From an uncultured Bacteroidales bacterium (GTDB lineage Bacteria; Bacteroidota; Bacteroidia; Bacteroidales; Paludibacteraceae), in NCBI GenBank assembly GCA_946186915.1, contig CAMHOY010000006.1, positions 1 through 64,000 on the forward strand: DNA of 64,000 nucleotides. The letters are read 5' to 3'. Within the stretch, counting starts at the first letter, position 1. The number at the start of each line of letters is the position of its first letter. Below the pieces are notes generated by a model that worked only from the letters and a program-made list of their open reading frames with translations, made no database searches and had not been told where the DNA came from. The translations under genes and the position numbers were made by a program. Below, in pieces: positions 25,116 through 34,041 of the stretch.

Positions 25116-28100
25116 TCTTTCGTCTGTACCGAGAAATCCAATACCCCGTCAGCACGCTGTTCGCAGAGCCAGTGATAGAAATGCGGCGTGACATGAATGG
25201 ATTGTGAACGACTGGTTAGAACCACATGTTGCCGGTTCATCGGGTTGTAAACGGTCACATGCAACCGTACTTGTCCGGGATTATTGGTCGTCTGTTCCAC
25301 AAGTTCATCAATGATTTCCGGCGTGATGGCGTCAAGCGATAAGCGTATATTGAGGCCCTCCGTACGTTGGTTCTGTACCTCGTTAAGCATATCGACGCGT
25401 TGCACTACAAACTCGAACTCAGCCTCTTCGTCTTGTGCCTCTTTGAACCATCGCTGACCGGCGTTCTTTTGCTGTATCACACCCGTAACAAGTACGTACA
25501 AGTCTTTCAGCATAAGGTGTGCGAACTGGGTGTACGCATTCCCGAAGAGCACGAGTTGGTACGTGCCGCTATAATCAGCTATCGTGTAGCGCCCGTAAGG
25601 GTTGCCTTTTTGACTGATGCGTTGCTCTGCCTCGGTGATGATGCCGCCGAGCAGGCATGCCTGATTCTTGTGGGCGGCAAGGAATTCTGAGGGTAGGAGT
25701 ATAGCCTCTTCCGGTTGCTCCGCTTTTGCGGCACGCAACATGTTTTCGGCGTCCTTGCGTACGTCCGGTTTACGCCAGTTCTCAAAAAGCGTCAGCTCAT
25801 TAGCGGTGATATTACATAGCTCTTTCACTTCAAAGGCATACTCATCCAACGGGTGTGCAGAGAGATAAATACCGATAAGATCTTTCTCTTTATTCAACCG
25901 TTCAATCGTGTCCCATCGCGGTACTTGCGGCAGATCTGGATGCTTCACTTCAATGGCTGTATCCAAGTCTCCGAAGAGTGAGTTGGCGTTATTCTCTTTG
26001 TCAGCCTGCCATTTATTACCGTAATTCATCAACAAGTCAAGACCGGAATTGCCGTTGGAATCGGTGCCAAAGAACTGTTCGCGGTATATATCGTCAAAAC
26101 ACTCAAAAGCGCCTGCTTGCGCAAGATTCTCTATGGTCTTGCGGTTACAACTCTGTAAGTTGACGCGCTCGAGGAAATCAAAAATATCTTTGTATTTGCC
26201 GTTCTTCTCACGTTCTGTAATAATAGCTTCTGCTGCACCTTCGCCGACTCCTTTGATACCACCAAGACCAAAACGGATATCGCCTTTTGGGTTTACGGTG
26301 AAGGAGAGTTCGGATTCATTGACATCGGGTTCTAACACGCTCACTTTTAGTGCGTTGCACTCGTCCATTAACTTAGTTACCTCTTTGATATCGTCTTTAT
26401 GGACGGTGAGATTCGCAGCCATGAATTCAGCCGGATAGTGCGCTTTGAGATACCCTGTCTGATATGCTACCCATGAGTAACATGCAGCGTGCGACTTGTT
26501 GAATGCGTAGGATGCGAATTTCTTCCAGTCCTCCCATATCTTCGTGAGGATCTTCTCGTCATGTCCGTTCGCTTTACCGCCTTCCATGAACTTGTCTTGC
26601 AGCGATGCCAGCACGTCCATCTGCTTCTTACCCATCGCCTTACGCAGTTTGTCGCTCTCGCCACGGGTGAAGTTTGCTAACAAGCGGCTTAGAAGCATGA
26701 CCTGCTCTTGATATACCGTGACACCGTATGTGTCCTTGAGGTATTTTTCCATGACGGGGATGTCATACGTCACAGGTTCAATACCCTGTTTGCGTTTGAT
26801 GAACTGCGGGATATAATCCATTGGTCCCGGACGATACAAGGCATTCATGGCGATGAGGTCGCCGATGACGGTGGGTTTAAGTTCACGCAGGTATTTCTGC
26901 ATGCCGGCGGACTCGAACTGGAATACAGCCACCGTACGGCCTTCTTGGAACAGTTTGTAGGTAAGCTCGTCATCAATGGGTATATGATCAATGTCAAGAT
27001 CAATGCCACGGGCTTTCTTGATATTGCGGAGACACTCTTTGATAATCGTTAACGTAATGAGTCCAAGGAAGTCCATCTTAATCAGTCCTACGGACTCAAC
27101 CACATGCCCGTCGTATTCGGTAACAAGCACGCGTTTTTTCGATGTCTTGTCTTCAACAGAAGAAAGGGGAGCGAAGTTCGTCAGGTCGTCTGCGCCGATA
27201 ATCACACCGCAGGCATGCACGCCTACTTGGCGGATAGTTCCTTCCAGCCGCGCAGCGTATTCAAGCATTGAGCGGGTATTCGGATCCCCATGCTCATATT
27301 CACGTTTGAGTTCCTCAATATACTTATAGCAGTTCTTGAGATTCACCTTAGGCGACTTGCCCTTTTCGTCTTTGATGTTTCCGGGAAATTCACGATCTGG
27401 AATAAGCCCTTTTAGTTCATTGACACGCGGCAGAGGTATCTGCTGGACACGTCCTACGTCAGCAAGCGCGGACTTGGTTGCCATCTTGCCGTAAGTCACG
27501 ATGTGAGCTACGTGTGTCTCGCCGTATTTACGGCTTACATAGTCCAGCACTTTTCCGCGACCGCAATCTTCGAAGTCGGTATCAATATCGGGTAGGGATA
27601 TACGGTCGGGATTCAAGAAACGCTCGAACAGGAGGTCGTACTCTAACGGGTCCAAGTCCGTGATTTTCAAACAATAAGCCACAACAGATCCGGCAGCGGA
27701 ACCACGACCCGGACCTACTGAAACATCCAATTCTTCCCGTGCTGCACGGATGAAGTCCATGACGATGAGGAAATAACCCGGGAAACCCATTGAAATGATG
27801 GTGTTCAACTCAAACTCAATGCGCTCTTTGAGCACATCGTCGTTCTCAAGTCGCTCTTTTCCATAGCGTTCAAGGGCTCCTTCCATCGTCAAGTGACGCA
27901 GATAGGCGCTCTCGAAAGCCAGTCGGTCGGGATAATCTTCCTCCTTGCCAAACGAGGCCGGAATGTCAAATTTCGGCATGATAGGGCCGTGGTCGATGTC
28001 ATATATCTCGATTTTATCGACTATTTCCTGCGTGTTAGCGAGTGCCTCGGGGATGTCGCTGAATATCTCTGCCATCTCTTCCGGAGTCTTGAGCCACTCC

Positions 28101-28945
28101 TGCTTCGTGTAATGCATGCGGTTTACGTCATTTACGAAGTGGTTGGTACTCAAGCAAATAAGCCGGTCATGCGCCTCCGCGTCCTCTTCGTTCACAAAGT
28201 GCGAGTCGTTGGTGGCGATGATTTTTACACCGTATTTGCGGGCAAGGTCTATAAGGATAGGGTTGACTTGTTTCTGGCGTTCATACACTTCTACGTCGGC
28301 GCCGGGTTTCTGCGTCTCATGGCGCTGAAGTTCTATATAATAGTCTTCTCCGAAAAGGTTCTTAAACCACTGTACCGTCTCTTCCGCTTCGCTGAAATCA
28401 CCTCCTTTGACGATTCCATCGAGAATTTTCTGGGGTAGTTCACCTCCGAGACAGGCGGAGGAACAAATGATGCCCTCATGATATTTCTCTAGCAACTCAC
28501 GGTCAATACGCGGTGTGTAATAATAGGCATCTGACATGTAGCCCTGAGACACAATCCGGCAGAGGTTATGATAACCCACCATATTTTTGGCTAACAAGAT
28601 AAGATGCCAGCCCGAGCGGTCGATGAAGAATGTACGTCCTTCGCCGTTGACGGCTTTATCGTCTTTTCTGGAGAAACGACCGCGACGCGCGCAATAGGCT
28701 TCTACACCAACTATAGGCTTGAAGGGCACGAACTCTTCACCGGAAGCAGCGCATGCCGCCTTGCGGTTTTTGTTGATTTTCTTGCAGTAGTCCAAGAGCT
28801 CCTTGATGCCATACATGTTGCCATGGTCAGTCAACGCTACAGCCGGCATGCCCGTCTCCAGACATTTGTCCACAATCTCTTCTACCTTCGATAGCCCGTC
28901 CAACAGCGAGTAGTGGGAGTGCACATGTAAATGTGTAAAAGTCAT
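25112..28945 (-). CDS. dnaE: DNA polymerase III alpha subunit
   Basis: About 1277 residues, the replicative polymerase of the DnaE1 type. It has the N-terminal PHP domain (FTHLHVHSHYSLLDG...), the catalytic block with SLPDIDTDFED, GRGSAAGS, the finger motif YRPGPMDYIPQF and KSHAACYSWVAYQTG, and a C-terminal OB region (YTIADYSGTYQLVLFG). The longest frame starts at 28966 inside the -7 box, so ATG 28945 is preferred; it gives a leader of only about 12 nt. nadD follows with an ATGA overlap. Confidence 0.97.
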   Translation of the reverse strand: MTFTHLHVHSHYSLLDGLSKVEEIVDKCLETGMPAVALTDHGNMYGIKELLDYCKKINKNRKAACAASGEEFVPFKPIVGVEAYCARRGRFSRKDDKAVNGEGRTFFIDRSGWHLILLAKNMVGYHNLCRIVSQGYMSDAYYYTPRIDRELLEKYHEGIICSSACLGGELPQKILDGIVKGGDFSEAEETVQWFKNLFGEDYYIELQRHETQKPGADVEVYERQKQVNPILIDLARKYGVKIIATNDSHFVNEEDAEAHDRLICLSTNHFVNDVNRMHYTKQEWLKTPEEMAEIFSDIPEALANTQEIVDKIEIYDIDHGPIMPKFDIPASFGKEEDYPDRLAFESAYLRHLTMEGALERYGKERLENDDVLKERIEFELNTIISMGFPGYFLIVMDFIRAAREELDVSVGPGRGSAAGSVVAYCLKITDLDPLEYDLLFERFLNPDRISLPDIDTDFEDCGRGKVLDYVSRKYGETHVAHIVTYGKMATKSALADVGRVQQIPLPRVNELKGLIPDREFPGNIKDEKGKSPKVNLKNCYKYIEELKREYEHGDPNTRSMLEYAARLEGTIRQVGVHACGVIIGADDLTNFAPLSSVEDKTSKKRVLVTEYDGHVVESVGLIKMDFLGLITLTIIKECLRNIKKARGIDLDIDHIPIDDELTYKLFQEGRTVAVFQFESAGMQKYLRELKPTVIGDLIAMNALYRPGPMDYIPQFIKRKQGIEPVTYDIPVMEKYLKDTYGVTVYQEQVMLLSRLLANFTRGESDKLRKAMGKKQMDVLASLQDKFMEGGKANGHDEKILTKIWEDWKKFASYAFNKSHAACYSWVAYQTGYLKAHYPAEFMAANLTVHKDDIKEVTKLMDECNALKVSVLEPDVNESELSFTVNPKGDIRFGLGGIKGVGEGAAEAIITEREKNGKYKDIFDFLERVNLQSCNRKTIENLAQAGAFECFDDIYREQFFGTDSNGNSGLDLLMNYGNKWQADKENNANSLFGDLDTAIEVKHPDLPQVPRWDTIERLNKEKDLIGIYLSAHPLDEYAFEVKELCNITANELTLFENWRKPDVRKDAENMLRAAKAEQPEEAILLPSEFLAAHKNQACLLGGIITEAEQRISQKGNPYGRYTIADYSGTYQLVLFGNAYTQFAHLMLKDLYVLVTGVIQQKNAGQRWFKEAQDEEAEFEFVVQRVDMLNEVQNQRTEGLNIRLSLDAITPEIIDELVEQTTNNPGQVRLHVTVYNPMNRQHVVLTSRSQSIHVTPHFYHWLCEQRADGVLDFSVQTKE

Positions 28946-28963
28946 AATTGCAAAATTTGGCTG

Positions 28964-28995
28964 CAAAATTACAAAAATATTTTGATATATGCAAA
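28964..28995 (-). promoter_or_regulatory. Promoter of dnaE-nadD
   Basis: Minus strand: TTTG (28995-28992), 20-bp spacer CATATATC..., TAATTTTG (28971-28964). Its -33 half overlaps the divergent promoter at 28981-29011. Confidence 0.85.
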
Positions 28996-29011
28996 TTTAT
29001 TTGTACCTTTG
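28981..29011 (+). promoter_or_regulatory. Promoter of the GH3 operon
   Basis: TTTG (28981-28984), 19-bp spacer ATATATGCAAATTTATTTG, TACCTTTG (29004-29011). It shares 28981-28995 with the dnaE promoter, so the two polymerases' -33 contacts overlap. Confidence 0.8.
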
Positions 29012-29036
29012 CACCCGATTTGTATCTTGGCGGGGT

Positions 29037-30884
29037 ATGGCTAAAAAGATAAAACCCTATTTGGATCAGGAGGGGCGTGCGTTACCGTATCCGTGGATAA
29101 TCAACATAATGTTGATGCTTGTTGGCGGCGCACAGACTTTGCGTTTACGGTTTTGGAGCCGTAAGCCCCGCCATACAGCGGAGAAGACGCTACGTGATAT
29201 CTTAACCATCTCTCGTAATACGGTTTATGGTAAAGAGCACCATTTTGACCGTATTTTATCTGCCACTTCGGCAGAGGATTTATTCCGATTATATCGGCTT
29301 TACGTACCGGTGAACGAGTCGTTTGAGACGCTGCGCCCCTATGTGGAGCGCCATAAGAACGGAGAGGAGGATGTACTCTTCCCCGGTAAACCGGTCATGT
29401 ATGCTACGACCTCCGGAACAACGAGTGAACCCAAATGGATTCCAATGACCCATAAGTATTTGAAAGACGTATATGGCAAGATGAGCCATATCTGGGCATG
29501 GAATTTTGTCAAACATCGCGACCGCGTGTGCGGCGGGCACATTTTTACTACGGTAGGCAAGGAGTGTGAGGGCTATGCGCCGGATGGTACATTATTCGGT
29601 GCAGTGAGCGGCGTGTTGGTGCGTGATCTGCCGGCAATTATCAAAAAGCATTATACAGCCCCCGCGGCGGTAATGTCTATTCCGGATTACAACGCGCGGA
29701 ACTATACGTTGATGCGCTTGGCCTTGCAACACCGCGATGTGACTATGTGGGCGACAGCTAATCCTTCTACTATACTCGAACTGTTGCGCGTGATGAACGA
29801 AAACATCGAAGAGATGCTCTATGATATAGAACACGGAACGATATGCGAGGATTTCGATATCCCGTTTGTCATCCGCGATGAACTCGACGAGTACCTCTTC
29901 CCTAATCCGGAACGGGCGGCTGAATTACGTAAAATCCTCGATGAAAAGGGACATTTATACCCGAAAGACTTCTGGCCTTGGTTACAGCATCTCAGTACAT
30001 GGAAATGCGGTAACACGAAGATTTATATGGATAAGTACATGGACCAATTCGATTGGGATAAGACTTTTTATCAGGAATTGGGATATATATCAACGGAGTG
30101 CCGCTTTGGGTTCTCGCTGGATGATACGAACGAGAGCGTGCTCTTTCCGCAATTCCATTACTACGAGTTCGTGGAAGAAAGCGAATTGGATAGCCCGCGA
30201 AAGCATTTCCTGCAGATCGATGAATTGGAGATGGGAAAGCGTTATTGTGCATACGTCACGACCTACGCAGGTTTGTTCCGTTATAACATGAATGACCTCG
30301 TAGAAGTGGGGGGAAAATATCTTAATACTCCGACGGTACACATGGTGTCGAAAGTGAATGGTATTGTCTCCATGACCGGCGAGAAGTTATACGAGCCGCA
30401 ATTTATGGATGCGGTACATCAGGCGGAAGACGAAACGGGGATAAAGACAAAATTCTTTGTTGGATTCGCGGATATAGAGGAATCCAAATACCATTTCTAC
30501 TTTGAGTTCGCTGACGAGAAGATCCGGCAGGAACAGGCGGAGCAGTTTACAAAAGTAGTGGACGAGAAACTCCAGCATATTAACCTCGAGTACGAAAGCA
30601 AACGCAAGTCCTTCCGCCTGCATGAACCGGAGACACATATTCTGTTGTCTAATGCGTATGCACGCTTCAAGGCTGCCTGCTTGAAGGATGGTTTTCGAGA
30701 CGGACAATTCAAATTCAACCTGCTGATGCAGGACGAGAAGCGCCGTACGAAATTTAACCTGCTGCAACGTTGGGAGAACCGCTTTGAGCGGTTGAGCGAG
30801 AATATTATCAATAAAGCCGATCAAATCGATGAGAGACGTAAAGAGCGTGCTAAACGCCGACAAAATAAAAGCCGTAGTGTTTGA
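29037..30884 (+). CDS. GH3-family acyl-adenylating enzyme
   Basis: About 615 residues. It belongs to the GH3 (auxin-responsive promoter) branch of the adenylate-forming superfamily, with ATTSGTTSEPKWIPMT as the phosphate loop, YISTECRFGF, and the C-terminal lid NGIVSMTGEKLYE. Plant GH3 enzymes join amino acids to acyl hormones. Bacterial members are of unknown function, so the substrates are unknown. The start is ATG 29037; an upstream frame from 28989 runs through the promoter. It leads an operon with a HAD phosphatase (56-bp overlap), a PlsC acyltransferase and an EamA exporter. Confidence 0.88.
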   Translation: MAKKIKPYLDQEGRALPYPWIINIMLMLVGGAQTLRLRFWSRKPRHTAEKTLRDILTISRNTVYGKEHHFDRILSATSAEDLFRLYRLYVPVNESFETLRPYVERHKNGEEDVLFPGKPVMYATTSGTTSEPKWIPMTHKYLKDVYGKMSHIWAWNFVKHRDRVCGGHIFTTVGKECEGYAPDGTLFGAVSGVLVRDLPAIIKKHYTAPAAVMSIPDYNARNYTLMRLALQHRDVTMWATANPSTILELLRVMNENIEEMLYDIEHGTICEDFDIPFVIRDELDEYLFPNPERAAELRKILDEKGHLYPKDFWPWLQHLSTWKCGNTKIYMDKYMDQFDWDKTFYQELGYISTECRFGFSLDDTNESVLFPQFHYYEFVEESELDSPRKHFLQIDELEMGKRYCAYVTTYAGLFRYNMNDLVEVGGKYLNTPTVHMVSKVNGIVSMTGEKLYEPQFMDAVHQAEDETGIKTKFFVGFADIEESKYHFYFEFADEKIRQEQAEQFTKVVDEKLQHINLEYESKRKSFRLHEPETHILLSNAYARFKAACLKDGFRDGQFKFNLLMQDEKRRTKFNLLQRWENRFERLSENIINKADQIDERRKERAKRRQNKSRSV

Positions 30885-31380
30885 CCTTGACGGGACGTTG
30901 TACGACAAACGCGGCCTGAAATGGCGAATGATAAAACGCCTCTGGTGGTGTTTGCCTTTGCTACTCGTTGATCGTTTGGCACGAGGCAAATGCTGGATGG
31001 CAATAATAAAGACTCGTTGGCACCGCGAGGTGTATCTGCCTGCGATGGTGGAAATGATAGGTGCGTATCAGCCGATAAGGCCGGAAGCCCTGAAAATTCT
31101 CGATGAATGCAGGCGAAAAGGCATTAAGACGGCTGTTTATTCGGATTATGGTTGTGTAACAGAGAAACTTGCAGCCCTGCATATTGATCCGTCACAGTTT
31201 GCCTTTCTTGTGGAAGCACCTTCGTTGGGCTTGCTCAAACCTTCGGCGAAAGCGGCAAGAAAAGTAGTGGAGATGCTTGAAGTGGCGCCGGAGGAAACTT
31301 TGTTTGTCGGCGATAGAGATGAGAAGGACGGCCGGGCGGCCAGAAGTGTAGGGGCGCAGTTTTATTTACTAAGAGATTAG
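30829..31380 (+). CDS. HAD-superfamily hydrolase
   Basis: A 183-residue HAD phosphatase: motif I FDLDGTLYD, motif II AVYSDYG, a Lys in LGLLKPSAKA, and motif IV FVGDRDEKDG. The long cap contains a basic, hydrophobic segment (RLWWCLPLLLVDRL) that may touch the membrane. Substrate unknown; a lipid-linked phosphate is a guess from the acyl-enzyme neighbours. The start ATG 30829 lies inside the GH3 gene; later starts in the overlap are possible. Confidence 0.85.
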   Translation: MRDVKSVLNADKIKAVVFDLDGTLYDKRGLKWRMIKRLWWCLPLLLVDRLARGKCWMAIIKTRWHREVYLPAMVEMIGAYQPIRPEALKILDECRRKGIKTAVYSDYGCVTEKLAALHIDPSQFAFLVEAPSLGLLKPSAKAARKVVEMLEVAPEETLFVGDRDEKDGRAARSVGAQFYLLRD

Positions 31381-31381
31381 A

Positions 31382-32239
31382 ATGGAGAATAAACGATACA
31401 AAGACTTGAAAGTCGTGCCCGGTACATATGTACCCCCATTGAAGACGGACTTTCCTGAAGACGATCCGTATGTAGGCTTGTATAAGCCTGTTTATGACCG
31501 TGATTATCCGGCCGTTGATGCCGATTATCCATATGTTGATGACAGCTGGACGAACAAACTGAATCTGCTCCTGTGTTACTATTTCATTTTGCCGATAATG
31601 GGGATAGTGTTGCGCGTGAAATACGGCTTGCGGTGGACGGGTAGGGAGAACTTGCGTAAGTATAAGCAGCAACTGGCGGGTGGAGCCATTACCATAGGAA
31701 ATCATTGTTACCGGCATGACTGCGCATCAATACTTAATGCCGTCGGAGCCTGCGGCCGAACAGGAACACGTATACCGATGTTCGCTCCGAATTTTAAGAC
31801 CAAAGATCAGTTCTTTTTGCGTATTGTCGGAGGGATTCCTATTCCGGCGCCGGAAGCGGGTATAAGTGCGATGAAGGCTTTTAATGCCGCTTTTGATGAA
31901 TTCCACCGCCGCGGATACTGGTTTCATATCTTTCCGGAAGCGCGGCGTTGGGACTGGTATAAACCCTTGCGTCCCTTCCAGAAAGGAGCTTTTACCATGG
32001 CCTATAAGTATCGGATGCCGATTATTCCTTGCGCGGTGACCTATCGGGAGCGCACGGGAATATGGCGTTGGTTGGGACCGAAGGATGAACCGCTGGTACA
32101 AGTGGTGATAGGAGAGCCGATTTTTCCCGATGGAACCGCGCCGCGTGCTGTAGAAACAGAACGATTATTAAAAACTTCACATGAGGCAATATGTCGATTA
32201 GCAGGAATAGAGAAGAATTCGTGGCCGTCACAGCTCTGA
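31382..32239 (+). CDS. PlsC-like acyltransferase
   Basis: A 285-residue membrane-associated acyltransferase of the lysophosphatidate acyltransferase type. It has one N-terminal hydrophobic segment (about 60-80), the HX4D motif as NHCYRHD, and FPEARR in place of the usual FPEG(T/S)R. It likely acylates a glycerolipid, but the acceptor is not certain. It begins 1 bp after the HAD stop, and the EamA gene starts inside its 3' end. Confidence 0.85.
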   Translation: MENKRYKDLKVVPGTYVPPLKTDFPEDDPYVGLYKPVYDRDYPAVDADYPYVDDSWTNKLNLLLCYYFILPIMGIVLRVKYGLRWTGRENLRKYKQQLAGGAITIGNHCYRHDCASILNAVGACGRTGTRIPMFAPNFKTKDQFFLRIVGGIPIPAPEAGISAMKAFNAAFDEFHRRGYWFHIFPEARRWDWYKPLRPFQKGAFTMAYKYRMPIIPCAVTYRERTGIWRWLGPKDEPLVQVVIGEPIFPDGTAPRAVETERLLKTSHEAICRLAGIEKNSWPSQL

Positions 32240-33129
32240 TTGTGTCCATGATCATTTGGTCGGTAAGCGGTATCGCAATCAAACATGCATTGCTGGTATT
32301 ACCGCCGTTGACAATGATTGTGCTTCGTTTTATACCTTCGGTATTACTGATGCTCGTCATCGGATTGGCATGCCGTAAAAGTACGCTGTTCGGACTCCAG
32401 AAGATAGACCGTAAAGACTGGCCGCTATTCTTAATAGCCGGATTTTGTCAGCCTTTCTTGTATTATCTGTTGGAAACCTTTACGTACGATGCGCTGCATA
32501 GTCCTACCATCGCAGAGACGTTGTTATCCACGAGTCCGCTAATCAGTCCGATCTTTGCGGCAGTTTTGTTGCGGGAACGGGTGACGAGGAATAATATCAT
32601 CGGTATCCTCGTTTCTACGGCCGGCGTGTTTGCTCTAACGCTGATAGGAAGCAAAGATTATTCTATCGGTAACTATTGGGGCATCCTTTTGGCATTTGCG
32701 GCTGTTTCTGCCGCTGTAATCGACTCCATTATGATGCGTAAGGTGCCTGCCAAATACACATCGCTGACATTCATCTTTTATGCCCAAGTGGTGAGCCTGC
32801 TGTTCTTTATTCCTTTGTGGTTGTGGAAGGAAGGACCGCAAACGATATACGATTTGCGTTTTTCCATTTACCAGGCAGAGACTCAAATCGCACTTGGCTG
32901 TGTAGCGTATCTGACAGTATTCGCCAGCGTGATAGCATTTATTTTGTTCTGTTTTGCCCTGCGTAAAGTGGGGGTGACACAGGCAAATGCTTTTAATAAT
33001 ATCCGTCCGGCGTTTACCGCCTTGTGGATGTTTCTCTTTTTTGGCGAACATTTGCCTGCAGGCAAGTGGATAGGCATGATACTAATCATAGTCGGTCTTT
33101 TTGTTTGTCAGAAAAAGGAAACACGATAA
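32191..33129 (+). CDS. EamA/DMT-family transporter
   Basis: A 312-residue drug/metabolite-transporter protein with about ten TM helices in two EamA repeats (residues about 10-140 and 165-305). Typical features include IWSVSGIAIKHALL at the start and NNIRPAFTALWMFLFFGE. Its position at the end of the GH3-HAD-PlsC run suggests export of a product of that pathway, which is inference. It overlaps the upstream gene by 49 bp. The loop IYDLRFSIYQAE may also derive from short tandem words. Confidence 0.87.
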   Translation: MSISRNREEFVAVTALIVSMIIWSVSGIAIKHALLVLPPLTMIVLRFIPSVLLMLVIGLACRKSTLFGLQKIDRKDWPLFLIAGFCQPFLYYLLETFTYDALHSPTIAETLLSTSPLISPIFAAVLLRERVTRNNIIGILVSTAGVFALTLIGSKDYSIGNYWGILLAFAAVSAAVIDSIMMRKVPAKYTSLTFIFYAQVVSLLFFIPLWLWKEGPQTIYDLRFSIYQAETQIALGCVAYLTVFASVIAFILFCFALRKVGVTQANAFNNIRPAFTALWMFLFFGEHLPAGKWIGMILIIVGLFVCQKKETR

Positions 33130-33160
33130 TATAAGAAAAAATGTACGATTGTTAAGAATC

Positions 33161-33192
33161 TTTGCACAAACGAATAATAATTCGTAACTTTG
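33161..33192 (+). promoter_or_regulatory. Promoter and operator of the reductase operon
   Basis: TTTG (33161-33164), 20-bp spacer, TAACTTTG (33185-33192). The spacer holds the perfect palindrome ACGAAT-AATA-ATTCGT (33170-33185), just upstream of the -7 box and so well placed for repression. Its CGAATAATnnTTCG core matches the operator-like repeat at 53675-53694. Confidence 0.8.
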
Positions 33193-33229
33193 CAGACTTT
33201 TTGGTCGAAAAATTATAACAAACAATATT

Positions 33230-34039
33230 ATGCCGATAGAAAACATTTACTCTATTGATTTCTTTTACGATTTGTTGTACGTCATGTTCTTGATAGGACT
33301 GGTCGTATTTGTATCGTTGTTTTTTGTGGACGCCGGTTATGGCAAGATGCGCTCTGAGAAATGGGGCCCGGCGATTAGCAACAAAGTAGGATGGCTCTTG
33401 ATGGAATGCCCGGTATTCTTTGTAATGCTGTATTTGTATTTCAAGTCCTTCCCTCTGTATGGTGGAGTGACAAAGCAGGCCCCGTATTGGTTGTTCTTCC
33501 TATTCTTTGAGTTCCATTATTTTCAGCGTTCGTTCATTTTCCCATTCCTGTTGAAAGGAAAGAGCAAGATGCCGCTGATTATCATGCTGCTTTCTGTGGC
33601 GTGGAACTTGATTAATGGATATATCCAGGGATTCTGGCTCTTCCATCTTGCGCCGCAATACTATCCGGAGTTATACACCACCTCTTGGGTGACCACTCCG
33701 CAGTTCATCATCGGTACTATCATATTCTTCACGGGATGGATTATCAACATGCATTCCGATCATGTAATCCGTCACCTGCGTCAACCCGGGGATACGAATC
33801 ATTATTTGCCGAAGAAAGGTATGTACAAGTATGTGACGAGCGCAAATTATCTTGGTGAAATCACAGAATGGCTGGGATTTGCTATTCTTACATGGTCGTT
33901 AGCCGGTCTGCTGTTCTTCTGGTTCAGTTGTTGCAACCTCGTTCCGCGCGCCAACTCGATCTACAAAAAATATGAGGAAGAATTCCCCGATGAATTCGAC
34001 CGAAAGAAGTTAAAACGTATTATTCCGTTTATTTACTGA
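33230..34039 (+). CDS. Steroid 5-alpha-reductase homologue
   Basis: A 269-residue integral membrane protein with about six or seven TM helices. The C-terminal half closely matches the SRD5A family of 3-oxo-5-alpha-steroid 4-dehydrogenases: GWIINMHSDH, RQPGDT, YVTSANYLGEITEWLGFAI and a final IIPFIY. These bind NADPH and reduce the 4-ene of 3-oxo steroids. Homologues in gut Bacteroidales act on bile-acid intermediates. The gene is followed after 2 bp by an old-yellow-enzyme gene and then an SDR, the same enzyme set, so a bile-acid or steroid role is well supported. Actual substrate is not proven. Confidence 0.87.
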   Translation: MPIENIYSIDFFYDLLYVMFLIGLVVFVSLFFVDAGYGKMRSEKWGPAISNKVGWLLMECPVFFVMLYLYFKSFPLYGGVTKQAPYWLFFLFFEFHYFQRSFIFPFLLKGKSKMPLIIMLLSVAWNLINGYIQGFWLFHLAPQYYPELYTTSWVTTPQFIIGTIIFFTGWIINMHSDHVIRHLRQPGDTNHYLPKKGMYKYVTSANYLGEITEWLGFAILTWSLAGLLFFWFSCCNLVPRANSIYKKYEEEFPDEFDRKKLKRIIPFIY

Positions 34040-34041
34040 TA

